Origin: Lota lota | Lineage: Eukaryota; Chordata; Actinopteri; Gadiformes; Lotidae | Assembly: GCA_026745465.1 (NCBI GenBank) | Contig: JACYXH010000473.1 | Coordinates: 558,191-622,190 of the forward strand | Direction of reading: 5' to 3' | Length of the DNA: 64,000 bases | Shown here: positions 12,247 through 23,753 of the stretch, one piece after another | Layout: each line of letters opens with the position of its first letter | How positions within the stretch are numbered: position 1 is the stretch's first letter | Notes under the pieces: model-generated | What the model was told of the DNA's origin: nothing | Seen by the model: only the letters and a program-made list of their open reading frames with translations | Databases searched by the model: none | Program-made: the position numbers and the translations under genes

Positions 12247-14264
12247 AACCAACGTGATCACAACAGAATATGGTCCAAATTCAGGAGTGAAGGGGACACA
12301 CAGAACAGCTCAGTGGTCCTGAACTGTTGGATAAGGATGAGAAAATTCCCAGGCAGCCTTCCCATGTCATATCTTTTAACTTCCACTCTGATCTCCCTGG
12401 GGTTGTTTAATATAGAAAGTCATGATATGCATAAGATATGCATTATGTTGAATCCAAATACGCTGGATTTAAAGCGAAGGCAATGGCAGGGCTTCCTCTA
12501 TCATTTGTGCTTCACAGAGGATCCAGTGAACAGATGGTGCCCAGTCAGAGGGAAAATAAACAAACATGAATTAATTATCACATCAATTACTACTATTTAC
12601 AATTTAGTCGGTTTAGCCCAGGCGCTTTTGGCCCAAGTGACACAGTGAATACAGATACAGATCGTTAAAGGGGCAGGTAGGGGGTGTATGCATTTTATAG
12701 TTCTATATATCTATAGCTCTAACTAAGAGGTGTAGATAACAACAGTGTGTCAGTCTGATGAATACGTTCCAGGAAATGTGTGTACTCTGGGAATTGTAGC
12801 TGCATCTTAGCAGGCCTCTTGTGTTTCAGGGCCCCTTTGAATTGTATATTCAAAATAATTATAAGCATACGTTTTTGTTTTTATTTTGCTTTGCACTGTG
12901 TACTCATCCCCTGTGCCATTGTGTACATGCCATTCTCCTACTTATGTAAAAAGTAATTCAAGTTTTAACGTGATTAACCAAAACTGACGAGCCTGGTAAA
13001 AGTATGCTGCTATAAGTCAACCCGTTTTCCTCACTCTTAAAAGAATACTTAATTTAGTTTTAGCACCTCTGCTAGGGGCCGTTCTAATAGGATTTTATTG
13101 TTTTGCATATCAAACTAATTGAGTCTGCTTGTTTTACTCATCGGCCCCCACCTGTGCATTGTATTGTTTGCTCATACACAGAGTGCTGTGTATGTGCGCA
13201 CGCTTGTAGTCATCCTGTGTTCATCAATTGTAGTGGTTATTGTGGCCCGCCAACAGCTCCTGTTGAATTTCAGTGTGTTTGAGGTGTAGCCTCCTTGTGC
13301 ACACTTTAAAGGAAATACTGTCTGTGCGTTCGCTTTCACTGGGCCCCTGTGTTGCTGCTCCACCATCCTTATCCCAAAGATTGCACACTAAGCATGTATT
13401 TTGTGTAACTCAAACAAACCACCATTTGTTTTAAACAAGCCTCTGTTCTTTTGCGTTCACTTGAAGCCTGGAGCGGCTAGTCTTGGTCGTGTACTATGTG
13501 GTATGAGTAACCATGATGTAGATAATATATCAAAATAGATATGACCAAACAGTCACATATACATCTATGTATGTGCATGCCTATGAATATGCTTTTGGTT
13601 TATTTGTAAAATGTCAATCAAAAAGTTTGGATGAAAGTAAAGTTTAAATGCCAACAATAAGGAAAAAAATGAAATTATGTCAAATTAAGTCGTTTAAATC
13701 GTAACACCCTGGATGACAAGGCTTCCTCCACCACCATTATGTGGTGATGTCTTTATGACGAAATGGAACATATCGCACTAATGGTGTTCAACAACTTGAG
13801 ACATGCAAGAGGTTCATTTTAAAACAAGGGGCGGTTTCCGCTCACACCACAACACTGCTGTTATCGCGCCTCACTCACTAAGGCCTACTTGGCTAACGCT
13901 AGTTGCATGCAAAGAAATCCCATGCAAGTTTCTTCTTTTTCTATTATCCGCGCACACATGCACGCACACTGACACCCACGCACACTCACCATGTCAGTCT
14001 TAATCACAGCCTCATAGCCTGACCATTGCCCTAGGATATCAAAGCCAGAATCCTCCGATATTTTAGATAATTGCACAAATTATTGTTGTTTTCTGGGCCA
14101 AGCAGGCCTGGTGGCATTAGATGCCTGCCCTTATATCTGTTATTAAATGTGAAAGATGCTGTTTTTCTATTTTCTGTGACTGTGGCTCATACATCATTAG
14201 TCACTAGGCAGACCTGCCCGGGGCTATGCTCCCTCTAACCCCTACCACTGGTAATAAGACTTGA

Positions 14265-14269
<5 letters not shown>

Positions 14270-14329
<60 letters not shown>
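14270..14329. repeat. (TG)n microsatellite
   Basis: About 30 pure units. Confidence 0.97.
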
Positions 14330-14331
<2 letters not shown>

Positions 14332-14735
14332 AGAGTTGTGTTGTTATGTGTGTGAGCACAATATATAGAGGTTGGTGTGTTGCCCATGTCCGTATTTTTA
14401 CAGACCTGAAAAAAGGCTTACAGTATTTAACGTTACTTAATTCAATAATGAAGTATATTTTTGATTGATTCCAAAGCACCTTGGGCTTTCTACATAAATC
14501 CAAGACAGGATGATGATGACTATTATATTATGAATATATAATGGCACTAAACTAAAACTAAAATAGCCCATTGACTGCCATATATGCCTAGCATAAGTGG
14601 CACTCAAGAATAATGCTTAAGAAGCCCTAAACCTGCAAAGATTCAAGTATGCCTGTGGTGGACCTGGTTTAATGCAGTATGACTCTTAACTCTAGTCAAT
14701 ATTAATACACAACGACACCACCAGTAGCGAGTAAA

Positions 14736-14758
14736 ACGAGCAGCGTAGCGCTGCTCGT
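14736..14758. repeat. GC-rich 10-bp hairpin, 3-nt loop
   Basis: ACGAGCAGCG, TAG, CGCTGCTCGT: perfect arms. It sits about 125 bp before the poly-C tract and upstream of the retroelement fossil. Confidence 0.9.
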
Positions 14759-14884
14759 GTGCGAGCGCGACTCATACTCAGGGTTCAGTACAGACTGTTT
14801 TTAAATAGCTGAGCCCTTGTCACGGCGCAACCTGTGGCCATTTTAAGGTCAGGAACTAGGCTGCGTTACACAATTCATACAGCT

Positions 14885-15008
<124 letters not shown>

Positions 15009-15639
15009 AGCAGACAAGTTTCACCACTCTACCAAATATCCCAGGAAATAATAATGGCCGTTATTAGGTATGGCCTGTGGACTAGAAACGTTTATTGGAC
15101 ATTAAAAATGTATATGGAATCACAAGGGCAGCCCATGCTAGCTGCATTATTTAAGTCGTCTCTGGAGGCCAGGAGAGTGCCTTACAGGGGCAGGGAGATG
15201 TGTGGCCATGGGTGCACACTTGGTGTATGGATTCATATTTCCCCTCAAAGCTGTAGTCCTTATGTATTGTGGACTCACATGTCCCGGAAGGCCTATGTTT
15301 TACGAATGATTAATCAGGCGGTGGTTGTATGAGATTACTACCAGTAGTATATTTATCACTGTTATGTTGATGATGTTGAGTCATTGTGACTTAGAATATT
15401 ATTATTATTAATTATTAGGTTTGATTGTCTTAATATTATTTGTATGTCCTGTCTTGTCCATACACCGGTCTATGCGTTTCTATGTATGTGTAGTTTTTTT
15501 TATGGATAGCTATTATGTATTTGTAGTTCTATGTATTTGTATGCATTTATATATTTAAAGGTATTACGTTTAGAGTTAATTTGATGTCTATATATTTTAT
15601 ATGTGTCTGTTCTGTGTAATATTCATCCATATCACTTGT
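15009..15639. other. Spacer between poly-C and the retroelement fossil
   Basis: AT-rich in its second half (15,330-15,640, many TATGTATTTGTA-like words). It could contain the left end of the retroelement, but no repeated terminal sequence was found to show this. Confidence 0.5.
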
Positions 15640-17760
15640 CTCAGGTGAGGTCGAGTCTGGCGGAATTTAAATACAAGCAAGGGGTCAGAGGTCAGGCTTT
15701 TTTTTTTTGGCTGAGGAGCAGTTCACGCCATCGGGCTCCAAATGTTACTCTTCCCCTCAAGTTGCTGCGTTTGCGGTAATTTGGTCACGGACACGGGTCT
15801 GTCACATAGGGGTCCGGCTGACAGATGGTGCTTTCAAACTTTAGTTTGTTGGAACCATGTCGGAGTGATCGCAATACGAGGCTACAAGCAGAAAAACGTG
15901 GAAAGTGATCTGGGCAAAGCTGTCGGCGAAATGGTTTAGTTGGAAGGTTTAATTGAGCAGCATACACTTTCAATATAGCAACAGGAGCGCTAAGTGCCTA
16001 TTCAGGACGAACATCATTTTACTTTTAAGCTGTTTGGAAACCGCGGCATGCTAATCTGGAATGGAGCGCGTGTTTTCTGGCGTCGTACGTGACGTCGAGT
16101 GTCCAGCTCCGGGAACCGCTCATGAGTCTTCACCCCGGGCCGAACCAGCAGCCTCCTTGGGCGAGGAGTACGACGTGAAGGCCGCGCCGCCGAATATGCG
16201 TCCGGTATTTGGTGCGCCTTCGGAAAGGCAGGTGCCACGGCGTGCGCAAAGGCAACGGGACAATCATACAGTCGTATGGTGTGGTAGGCATCGATTCCCC
16301 GATTAACTAATGAAGATGATATTTAACATTATCTTGGAACCTTTGCAAGGATGGTGTAGACGTGGGCTATGGCAACGTGAATATAAGTCAAAGATGAATA
16401 CACCGTTGTATCGCCAGAAGTTACGCCACAGAAAATTTTCCGAAATAACCTTATTCTCGCCTGAGAGAGATCTGCAAGCGCTGGCTGAGGCCAGAGGACT
16501 TGGCCAAGGAGTACATCATCGAGATCCGCGTTTTGGAACCGTTCCTGGCCAGCCTCAGACCGGAGGTGTGGGTATGATCCTACAACAGCTAAGGAGGCTT
16601 ACCAATGGACAGAGAGACCTTCTAGAACACACGCGACGGAGACCTGCGGCGATCTTCGTTCATGACAGTCTGTGAGTTTGGGGGATCTATTAGTGATGGG
16701 GATGGGTGGGCAACCAGCATGCACACACAAATGACATCACAGGCTCACATCAGCCCTCTCATATGACCGTATTATTGTCCGGGCACACGCCCAGGCTGGG
16801 GCCCTTGGTCTTTTGGGCCTACGAGGGGCCCAACGATTTTTACGTTTTCAGGTTCAATGCATTACCCTAATATATTGAGATTATCTCAATTAAATCTGCC
16901 CAGTTGTGGGCCCTGGCAGACCGCAGCAGTGGTCTCTTCACCAGAAGGGTCCTAGCTATTTTCCATCTTCACCAGGAGGCTACGGCTGATATCAAAATGT
17001 GTTCAAATTGTGGTTTTATTCCCCCGGACACTGCTACATTTGTGTGGGCTTAGGTTTGGAATTGGGAGATAAGCGATCTATACGTGTTTTGTTTTCATCA
17101 TATTAGGAGAAAGCCAGGTAGTAATTGGGACAATGGTTGGGCCCTAACCCATGTGTGTCTCAGGTCCCTGTTGCTGCTAGATGGGGATAAACTACTCCTT
17201 ATATGGTTTAATTATTGGAAGTGGGGAGTCAGCATAGTGAATGTTAAAGCTGCTGTTGTAGTCCTTCCTGTAAGCCAGTGCAGCTCAAGGCCATCAAAGA
17301 TCATATGTGTAAAGTTAAAGGGCCAGTGAACATAGCTGTTTCTTTTTTAAACGTCCTACTTTCTCTCCTACGATCTTCAACATAGTTATCTATGCTATTT
17401 TCGTCACTGTTACTAAAAATATATCTTCATTCAGAAAAAAGCTGGTGTAAAAGCCTACATCTCCGCCAAAACAGTTTGTGAACATGAAATTGTGTTCGAA
17501 TTCAAGGGGGTTCACTTGCACTTCAATGGACGTTCTGTTAATGCTTTAATTGACCTGGGCAGTGGCCAGATGTTGCGCCCCCTGATTTGATCCAGTGGTA
17601 ATACAATGCGTCCATGGAGACAAAAAGGCCTACCATCCAGCTAAAGTGCAGATCACTCTCAGTAATTAGGTCTATTTGAGCTTCTTTGGTCACGGACTCT
17701 GCTCAGTCGCATATCGCTCCGGGTGACAAACTGTATTCAAACGGTGCATTTAATATTCTG
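15640..17760 (+). mobile_element. Fossil of a Gmr1-like Ty3/Gypsy retroelement (SCAN-like gag and protease remnants)
   Basis: A degraded element whose gag part contains a SCAN-like capsid stretch at about 16,480-16,570 (for example [18 protein letters not shown]) and whose later part, about 17,545-17,600, has a retropepsin-like motif, ALIDLGSGQ. SCAN domains are known to derive from the capsid of Gmr1-like Gypsy elements, and in fish SCAN-like sequence together with a protease points to that family rather than to a zinc-finger gene. I see no reverse transcriptase, integrase or clear LTR pair, so it is a 5'-biased fragment. It is broken in several places and looks old. The left boundary is uncertain (it may begin upstream, after the poly-C tract); the right side ends before the Tc1 element at 17,849. 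An alternative is a host gene derived from such a gag, but decay makes this unlikely. Confidence 0.6.
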
Positions 17761-17848
17761 CTGAGTGCTCACAGCAGATAATTGTAGAACAGTTATGCTT
17801 AAAATGGGATTCCTACATGGAGAAAATCATTGTTATTGCATATATATA

Positions 17849-17890
17849 AACTGCTCAAAAAAATAAAGGGAACACTAAAATAACACATCC
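17849..17890 (+). repeat. Left terminal inverted repeat of Tc1-like element (17.8 kb)
   Basis: Starts just after TA at 17,847-17,848. It pairs with the right terminus at about 19,388-19,429; the first 26-27 bases match almost fully and homology fades after about 40 bp. Confidence 0.88.
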
Positions 17891-18106
17891 TAGATCTGAA
17901 TGAATGAAATAATTTTATTAAAAACTTTTTTCTTTACATAGTTGAATGTGCTGACAACAAAATCACACAAAGATTATCAATGGGAATCAAATTTATCAAC
18001 CCATGGAGGTCTGGATTTGGAGTCACACTCAAAATTAAAGTGGAAAACCACACTACAGGCTGATCCAACTTTGATGTAATGTCCTTAAAACAAGTCAAAA
18101 TGAGGC

Positions 18107-19132
18107 TCAGTAGTGTGTGTGGCCTCCACGTGCCTGTATGACCTCCCTACAATGCCTGGGCATGCTCCTGATGAGGTGGCGGATGGTCTCCTGAGGGATC
18201 TCCTCCCAGAACTGGACTAAAGCATCCGCCAACTCCTGGACAGTCTGTGGTGCAACGTGACGTTGGTGGATGGAGCGAGACATGATGTCCCAGATGTGCT
18301 CAATTGGATTCAGGTCTGGGGAACGGGCGGGCCAGTCCATAGCATCAATGCCTTCCTCTTGCAGGAACTGCTGACACACTCCAGCCACATGAGGTCTAGC
18401 ATTGTCTTGCATTAGGAGGAACCCAGGGCCAACCGCACCAGCATATGGTCTCACAAGGGGTCTGAGGATCTCATCTCGGTACCTAATGGCAGTCAGGCTA
18501 CCTCTGGCGAGCACATGGAGGGCTGTGCGGCCCCCCAAAGAAATGCCACCCCACACCATGACTGACCCACCGCCAAACCGGTCATGCTGGAGGATGTTGC
18601 AGGCAGCAGAACGTTCTCCACGGCGTCTCCAGACTCTGTCACGTCTGTCACATGTGCTCAGTGTGAACCTGCTTTCATCTGTGAAGAGCACAGGGCGCCA
18701 GTGGCGAATTTGCCAATCTTGGTGTTCTCTGGCAAATGCCAAACGTCCTGCACGGTGTTGGGCTGTAAGCACAACCCCCACCTGTGGACGTCGGGCCCTC
18801 ATACCACCCTCATGTAGTCTGTTTCTGACCGTTTGAGCAGACACATGCACATTTGTGGCCTGCTGGAGGTCATTTTGCAGGGCTCTGGCAGTGCTCCTCC
18901 TGCTCCTCCTTGCACAAAAGCGGAGGTAGCGGTCCTGCTGCTGGGTTGTTGCCCTCCTACGGCCTCCTCCACGTCTCCTGATGTACTGGCCTGTCTCCTG
19001 GTAGCCCCTCCATGCTCTGGACACTACGCTGACAGACACAGCAAACCTTCTTGCCACAGCTCGCATTGATGTGCCATCCTGGATGAGCTGCACTACCTGA
19101 GCCACTTGTGTGGGTTGTAGACTCCGTCTCAT
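18107..19132 (-). CDS. Tc1-like transposase, DD34E, apparently full length
   Basis: Cut-and-paste transposase that binds the element's inverted repeats and moves it into TA sites in the nucleus. From the preferred start (MRRSLQPTQ) it has 341 residues, the normal Tc1 size; an in-frame ATG at 19,177 would add 15 residues that look like leader rather than family sequence. Residues about 10-45 form a first helix-turn-helix, a basic GGRRR stretch at about 55-60 resembles the GRPR/AT-hook linker, and about 85-115 is a second helix-turn-helix, together the paired-like DNA-binding region. The catalytic domain shows D152 (LFTDESRF), D243 (LMQDNARPH) and E278 ([12 protein letters not shown]) with exactly 34 residues between the last two. 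There is no stop or frameshift, so it could be active, though activity cannot be judged from sequence alone. No host promoter is evident. Confidence 0.93.
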   Translation of the reverse strand: MRRSLQPTQVAQVVQLIQDGTSMRAVARRFAVSVSVVSRAWRGYQETGQYIRRRGGGRRRATTQQQDRYLRFCARRSRRSTARALQNDLQQATNVHVSAQTVRNRLHEGGMRARRPQVGVVLTAQHRAGRLAFAREHQDWQIRHWRPVLFTDESRFTLSTCDRRDRVWRRRGERSAACNILQHDRFGGGSVMVWGGISLGGRTALHVLARGSLTAIRYRDEILRPLVRPYAGAVGPGFLLMQDNARPHVAGVCQQFLQEEGIDAMDWPARSPDLNPIEHIWDIMSRSIHQRHVAPQTVQELADALVQFWEEIPQETIRHLIRSMPRHCREVIQARGGHTHY

Positions 19133-19387
19133 GCTACCACTAGAGTGAAAGCACCGCCAGCATTCAAAAGTGACCAAAACATCAGCCAGGAAGCATAGGA
19201 ACTGAGAAGTGGTCTGTGGTCACCACCTGCAGAACCACTCCTTTATTGGGGGTGTCTTGCTAATTGCCTATAATTTCCACCTGTTGTCTATTCCATTTGC
19301 ACAACAGCGTGTGAAATTTATTGTCAATCAGTGTTGCTTCCTAAGTGGACAGTTTGATTTCACAGAAGTGTGATTGACTTGGAGTTA

Positions 19388-19426
19388 CATTGTGTTGTTT
19401 AAGTGTTCCCTTTATTTTTTTGAGCA

Positions 19427-19429
<3 letters not shown>
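19388..19429 (-). repeat. Right terminal inverted repeat of Tc1-like element (19.4 kb)
   Basis: Ends in TTTTTTTGAGCAGTG followed by TA at 19,430. It is the reverse complement of the left terminus. The distal base differs slightly from the left end (CACTGCTC against AACTGCTC), so one end carries a small change. Confidence 0.88.

Positions 19430-19473
<44 letters not shown>
19430..19473. repeat. (TA)n microsatellite, about 22 units
   Basis: An uninterrupted TA run directly abutting the Tc1 right end. It either provided the target site or grew from it after insertion. Confidence 0.95.
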
Positions 19474-19474
<1 letters not shown>

Positions 19475-21043
19475 CCTTTGTTTCTCTATGAATTGTATCA
19501 TAATCTGTTTAGTGAAATGCTTAAGCAATCCAAACGGAGGAAAATATGAAAAACACATTTTAATTGGGGTTTGTATGTGTTTAGAATATACTTTAAGATG
19601 TCTCATTTGACACATATAATTGTTATAAACAAATACAATCTGCAATCATTGTGCTCACAATAATGGAGATGAAAGGAGAACGTAAACAACATGGTACGTC
19701 TTTGGTCTACGCGATGATGTCCAATTCCCTTAAAGGAATTGTCGTTATGAAGGCACTTTAAATCCGGCGTGTCTGCAGCCGAAAAACAATGTTTCTGATT
19801 GAATTCAATTGAAATGTTTCACCAAATATAGATAATAATGTCTTGAAAACGAAAATGTGGAGAAAGCTTAATTTAACATTCATTGCCCTGTGTAACCAGC
19901 GCAGTCGGATTTGTGCGGATATAAACTAACCATAAATTAACCCAAAAATAAGAAATTAAATCGCTGACAATTTGTATCGAATGCCTCAAGAGGCAACAAC
20001 AAAGAAACATGACTTCTTCTCAGTGCTATTTACTTGTTTACTCGCTGCATCACTACAGATGAGAATAAAGCTTACTCATATTCCCTCCCTTCCAAAAAAC
20101 ATGGTGTAAACAAAAGGCGGCCCTGTGCAGAGTTTAAAACCTGAACATGCAAGCATGTAAAAGTCAAATTGAGCATTGTGCCATTTTATTGAGACGTCAT
20201 GTTACATCCTCTCCAGGGAGAGACATTTGATTATGGATTGAAATTTTCAATTTCAAGCCCTGTGGATTGGCTTGTACATGACCAGCATTGAATTATAATT
20301 GTTTTGCTTGTAGAAGGCTTCATGATAAATGCGCTTGGTGTAACTCCATTGAAATAGTGCTGTTTCTTTGTGTTTTCTTTATATGGCAACATTTGTTTAT
20401 ATGGCAACATGGTAGACATTCTCAGCATGTGCGCACAATAGTTTCCTTTAGTGGAATCCAAGCACATATTCAGTACGGCTCAAAGTAAATACTAGTGGAT
20501 CAGTTTTTAAAAACCTGGGCCTACATCAATCAGAAAATATGTTTTTTGTTATATTGCCAATTATTTATTAGGAGTTAAAAGCCTGGCATACAAATTATGT
20601 TTAATTCACTGGACAAGAATGTAATTTTCTGTGCGTTTGCTCATCGTTATTATTTTTTGAGCTGTTTTGTGGAGAGGCAGATCAGGCGGCGCCTGAGGGT
20701 GAAATCAGTCGAGGCCGTGCGGTTGATTGTGCTATTCAAAGAAGCCTTATTACAATCAGTCTGTGGCTGGCTTTGCAGACAAATTACTGATAGAGAGCCT
20801 CATAGGGGAAGGAGAGCACAGAAGATAGGCTCTGATATCTTATATTGGCTCCTCTGTCTCACATTCCTTCTGCCAGCATGTATAACTTATTAATTTGTTC
20901 AGAAGTCTTGTGACAGAACGGCATGTATTCTCAAGCTGCACACACGGTTTTGGTAATTATCTGCAACAACACACACGGAAATACTTTCCTGCATAAAATA
21001 TGCATTTATCTGGGGGGGCATATTGGATCTGTGTATCTTGACC

Positions 21044-21064
21044 GGGGGGGGGGGGGGGGGGGGG
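21044..21064. repeat. Poly-G tract (21 nt)
   Basis: Pure G after ACC. Confidence 0.93.
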
Positions 21065-23084
21065 TTGAATGCATTAAAGGGATTGCGCAGTGACAATAAT
21101 AGTCTGTGTGGCAATATCCTAGCAGCTATCAAACCATGTTTGCACGGGGATGCTGACGGGGGAAACTGACAGCAGAAGAGATTCAGAGAGTTTTTGCTTT
21201 AAGGGAAAAATGACCAATCAAAAAATGAGAGGAAAAGCAAAGTCGAGAGGTAATGGGGGTTATTGACCTTTGGCAGTATAGGAATGTGTCATTCCTTATG
21301 CTAATGTATTTATATGGAGAAATCTAAGCAAATCATCACGTATTTAAATACACTTACACACACCAGGGGTGCAAAGTTGTACTCGAGTAAACAAGAATTT
21401 GTCAAGCAAACCATAAACAATAACAAAAATATTATAATCGAAACTTGTTTTGTAGTTATTTTTCCGCCATCTTATAAATTCATTTTATATTATGTTGACA
21501 TGTATAAAAAGGTAAAGTTTTGAAGCAGGATATGTAATTAAATAGTACAAAATAAAGCCTTCACCGTCGCATTTATTGTTTTTGAGACTAAAATTGCTTT
21601 GTTCACCAATGTTTAGTGGCTGCACCTGGTAGGTGGAGTTACCCCTTGTTTGACAAATAATACAATAATGACTGCCTGCCTGTAATGGCCCGACATTAAA
21701 ACTGAAAGTGACATTTATAGAAGTCTATTGCTAATGTGGTGGTGTTATATTAAATGAATCACATCTCAATAGCAGTTTATGAAGAATGATATATATTTCT
21801 TCTTTAAGTTAGAAAAGTATTTGATATTCAACTGAATAATCCCACTTCGAATAACAGCCAAATGATGGCAAAGACGCTATCACCGGTATGAGTCCCCTGT
21901 ATCGGTGTATAGCCTACCTGCCGAGGAGACGGGTAGACATCAATACCCTCTAAAGAGATTGTTAGGTAAATATTTCTACACAATAGGGGAATTACAAAGT
22001 AGCATGCCCCAAAATCGAGTTGAACCAAAACGCATATAAACTGTGTGAAAATGCAGCAATGGATACATCGCATGCAGAGCACAAAAAAGCAGGTAAACTG
22101 TGCAGCCAGTAGAGCTCGGTGTAACACACATAGACTGTGTAAAATACCGGTTGAACTCACTTTCAATAAGTGTAAGTTGGTGGAAACTATCGCAGACTCA
22201 AACATGTTTATAAAAATCTACAAAACGAGTACACAAGGACTTGTTGAGATTTGGAGCGTGGATTTGGGGTATTTTCTGTTTCGTCAACATGGACGCACAA
22301 TAACACATTTAACAGTAAACAGAAAAATAGTAACAGACCATCCCCCTGAATCCCCAAGCGACCCCTGAAACACCGTAAGAGAATATTACAATTAATTGTA
22401 ATTTGTTCCAACATTTAAAAGTGGGGACCTTTTGATACTTGGAAAATGAAAAGCAGCCCTCTGGTTAACACTGTGAAATCACAGCGGAACCAGGCCTTGG
22501 GTTCTGCCGTTAATCAAATCACACACCCGTATCACAGAGGAATAGAACCGCACAGAACCGCAGAATGGCTTATATGCTAATGTGCCCCCCACCCCACCCA
22601 CACACACACATACCATACATAGCGCAGAGAGGGGCCTGTTCTGATTAGGATAATGAACCATGGCACCTGCTTAGGTGAAACGCAACAGGAACATCGCCTC
22701 GGATACTAAATTCAGTACATCTAAATTAGCAACCTGCGCACAGCGAGCGTTTACCCATGCGGGTACTCCAAACCCTAAGCACACGTCAAGGGATTGATGT
22801 TATGTTTTCTTTTATACTGTTTTTATTCAACACTCGTTTTTTAACTGGACAGAGTCAATTTGCCCCAACTACCACTGTCACTTTTCCCAGAAAACAACCT
22901 GACTGAGCCGATTAGAACGCCTGCCCGCAGATATTGAATCTGACAGTTGGGGGATGAAATGCGGGTGAGGTGAGGTGAGGGTGGGGAGGGGGGTCTCGAA
23001 ATGAAAATGTTTTTGAGTAGCTTCAATTCTCCCCCCATGACAGTGTTGGTTTTCTATCTGTGTTGGTGGGCTCTGCTGTTTAGA

Positions 23085-23086
<2 letters not shown>

Positions 23087-23114
<28 letters not shown>
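23087..23114. repeat. (GT)n microsatellite
   Basis: 14 units. Confidence 0.94.
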
Positions 23115-23115
<1 letters not shown>

Positions 23116-23713
23116 GTGGGGAGGGGGGAACTGCCACTGGGTCTCTTGGGTAATAGGGCATTGGCACAGCTCCAACCCAAAACAGATCTGACAGGAAGGG
23201 GCACAGAGAGCCATTACTATCTTGAGTGGAGTGTTTATAGGAAATTCCCCCCTCTCCCCCTACAAAAAATAAATAAATAAATAGGCCTTCAACACTGTAC
23301 GGACCATCAGAGAAATACAGAGAAGCTGGCGACAGAGCAAACATTGTGATGACAAATGGGATGTTTAGTAGGCGTCCAACCCGTTCCAAAGAAATGCCAT
23401 GCCGTATGAAATACCGAACAATTCTTTTTTATTATGCTCCTCCTAAATCGTATATGCAGATAATATTAACTTTATTGTCATTGGCCTTGACATTTCGTAG
23501 AGGCTACTCTGTCTTTACTAGGCTCTAGCACAGGAGCACATCTATTTGGAAGTGTCTGGCCTTCTATAGAATTCAAAAGCGACGGCTCCCCTTTTTGAGC
23601 GCTCCGTTTCCGGAAGGGAATTTCCCATTCATTCACTCCACTGACGTTTCAGAAAATCCTAATGTATAGACTTTTAAGCCAGGAACTAAGCCAACCATCT
23701 ACGATATACGTGT

Positions 23714-23753
23714 TTGTGTGTGTGTGTGTATGTGTGTGTGTGTGTGTGTGTGT
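23714..23753. repeat. (TG)n microsatellite, interrupted
   Basis: TG units with a TATG break at 23,729. Confidence 0.93.

Larger units (their letters stand above)
17849..19429 (-). mobile_element. Complete Tc1-like DNA transposon with intact transposase
   Basis: A 1,581-bp element flanked by TA dinucleotides (17,847-17,848 and 19,430-19,431), the target site of Tc1/mariner elements. The two ends form inverted repeats of about 40 bp; the left one begins CTGCTCAAAAAAATAAAGGG at 17,851 and the right end at about 19,401-19,427 is its reverse complement. Between them lies one minus-strand transposase frame of usual Tc1 length. The ends are short single inverted repeats, unlike the long IR/DR ends of the second Tc1 element at 48 kb, so the two belong to different lineages. 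The right flank is a (TA)n tract and the left flank is also TA-rich, so the element landed in, or next to, a TA microsatellite. The uninterrupted frame suggests a recent insertion. Confidence 0.95.

Noticed and set aside
18402-19069. Plus-strand frames of 144, 77 and 78 codons
   Set aside because: Antisense shadows of the Tc1 transposase.
22045-22368. 107-codon frame MKMQQWIHRMQSTKKQ...
   Set aside because: No family resemblance; the opposite strand is open too, which is expected by chance at this length.
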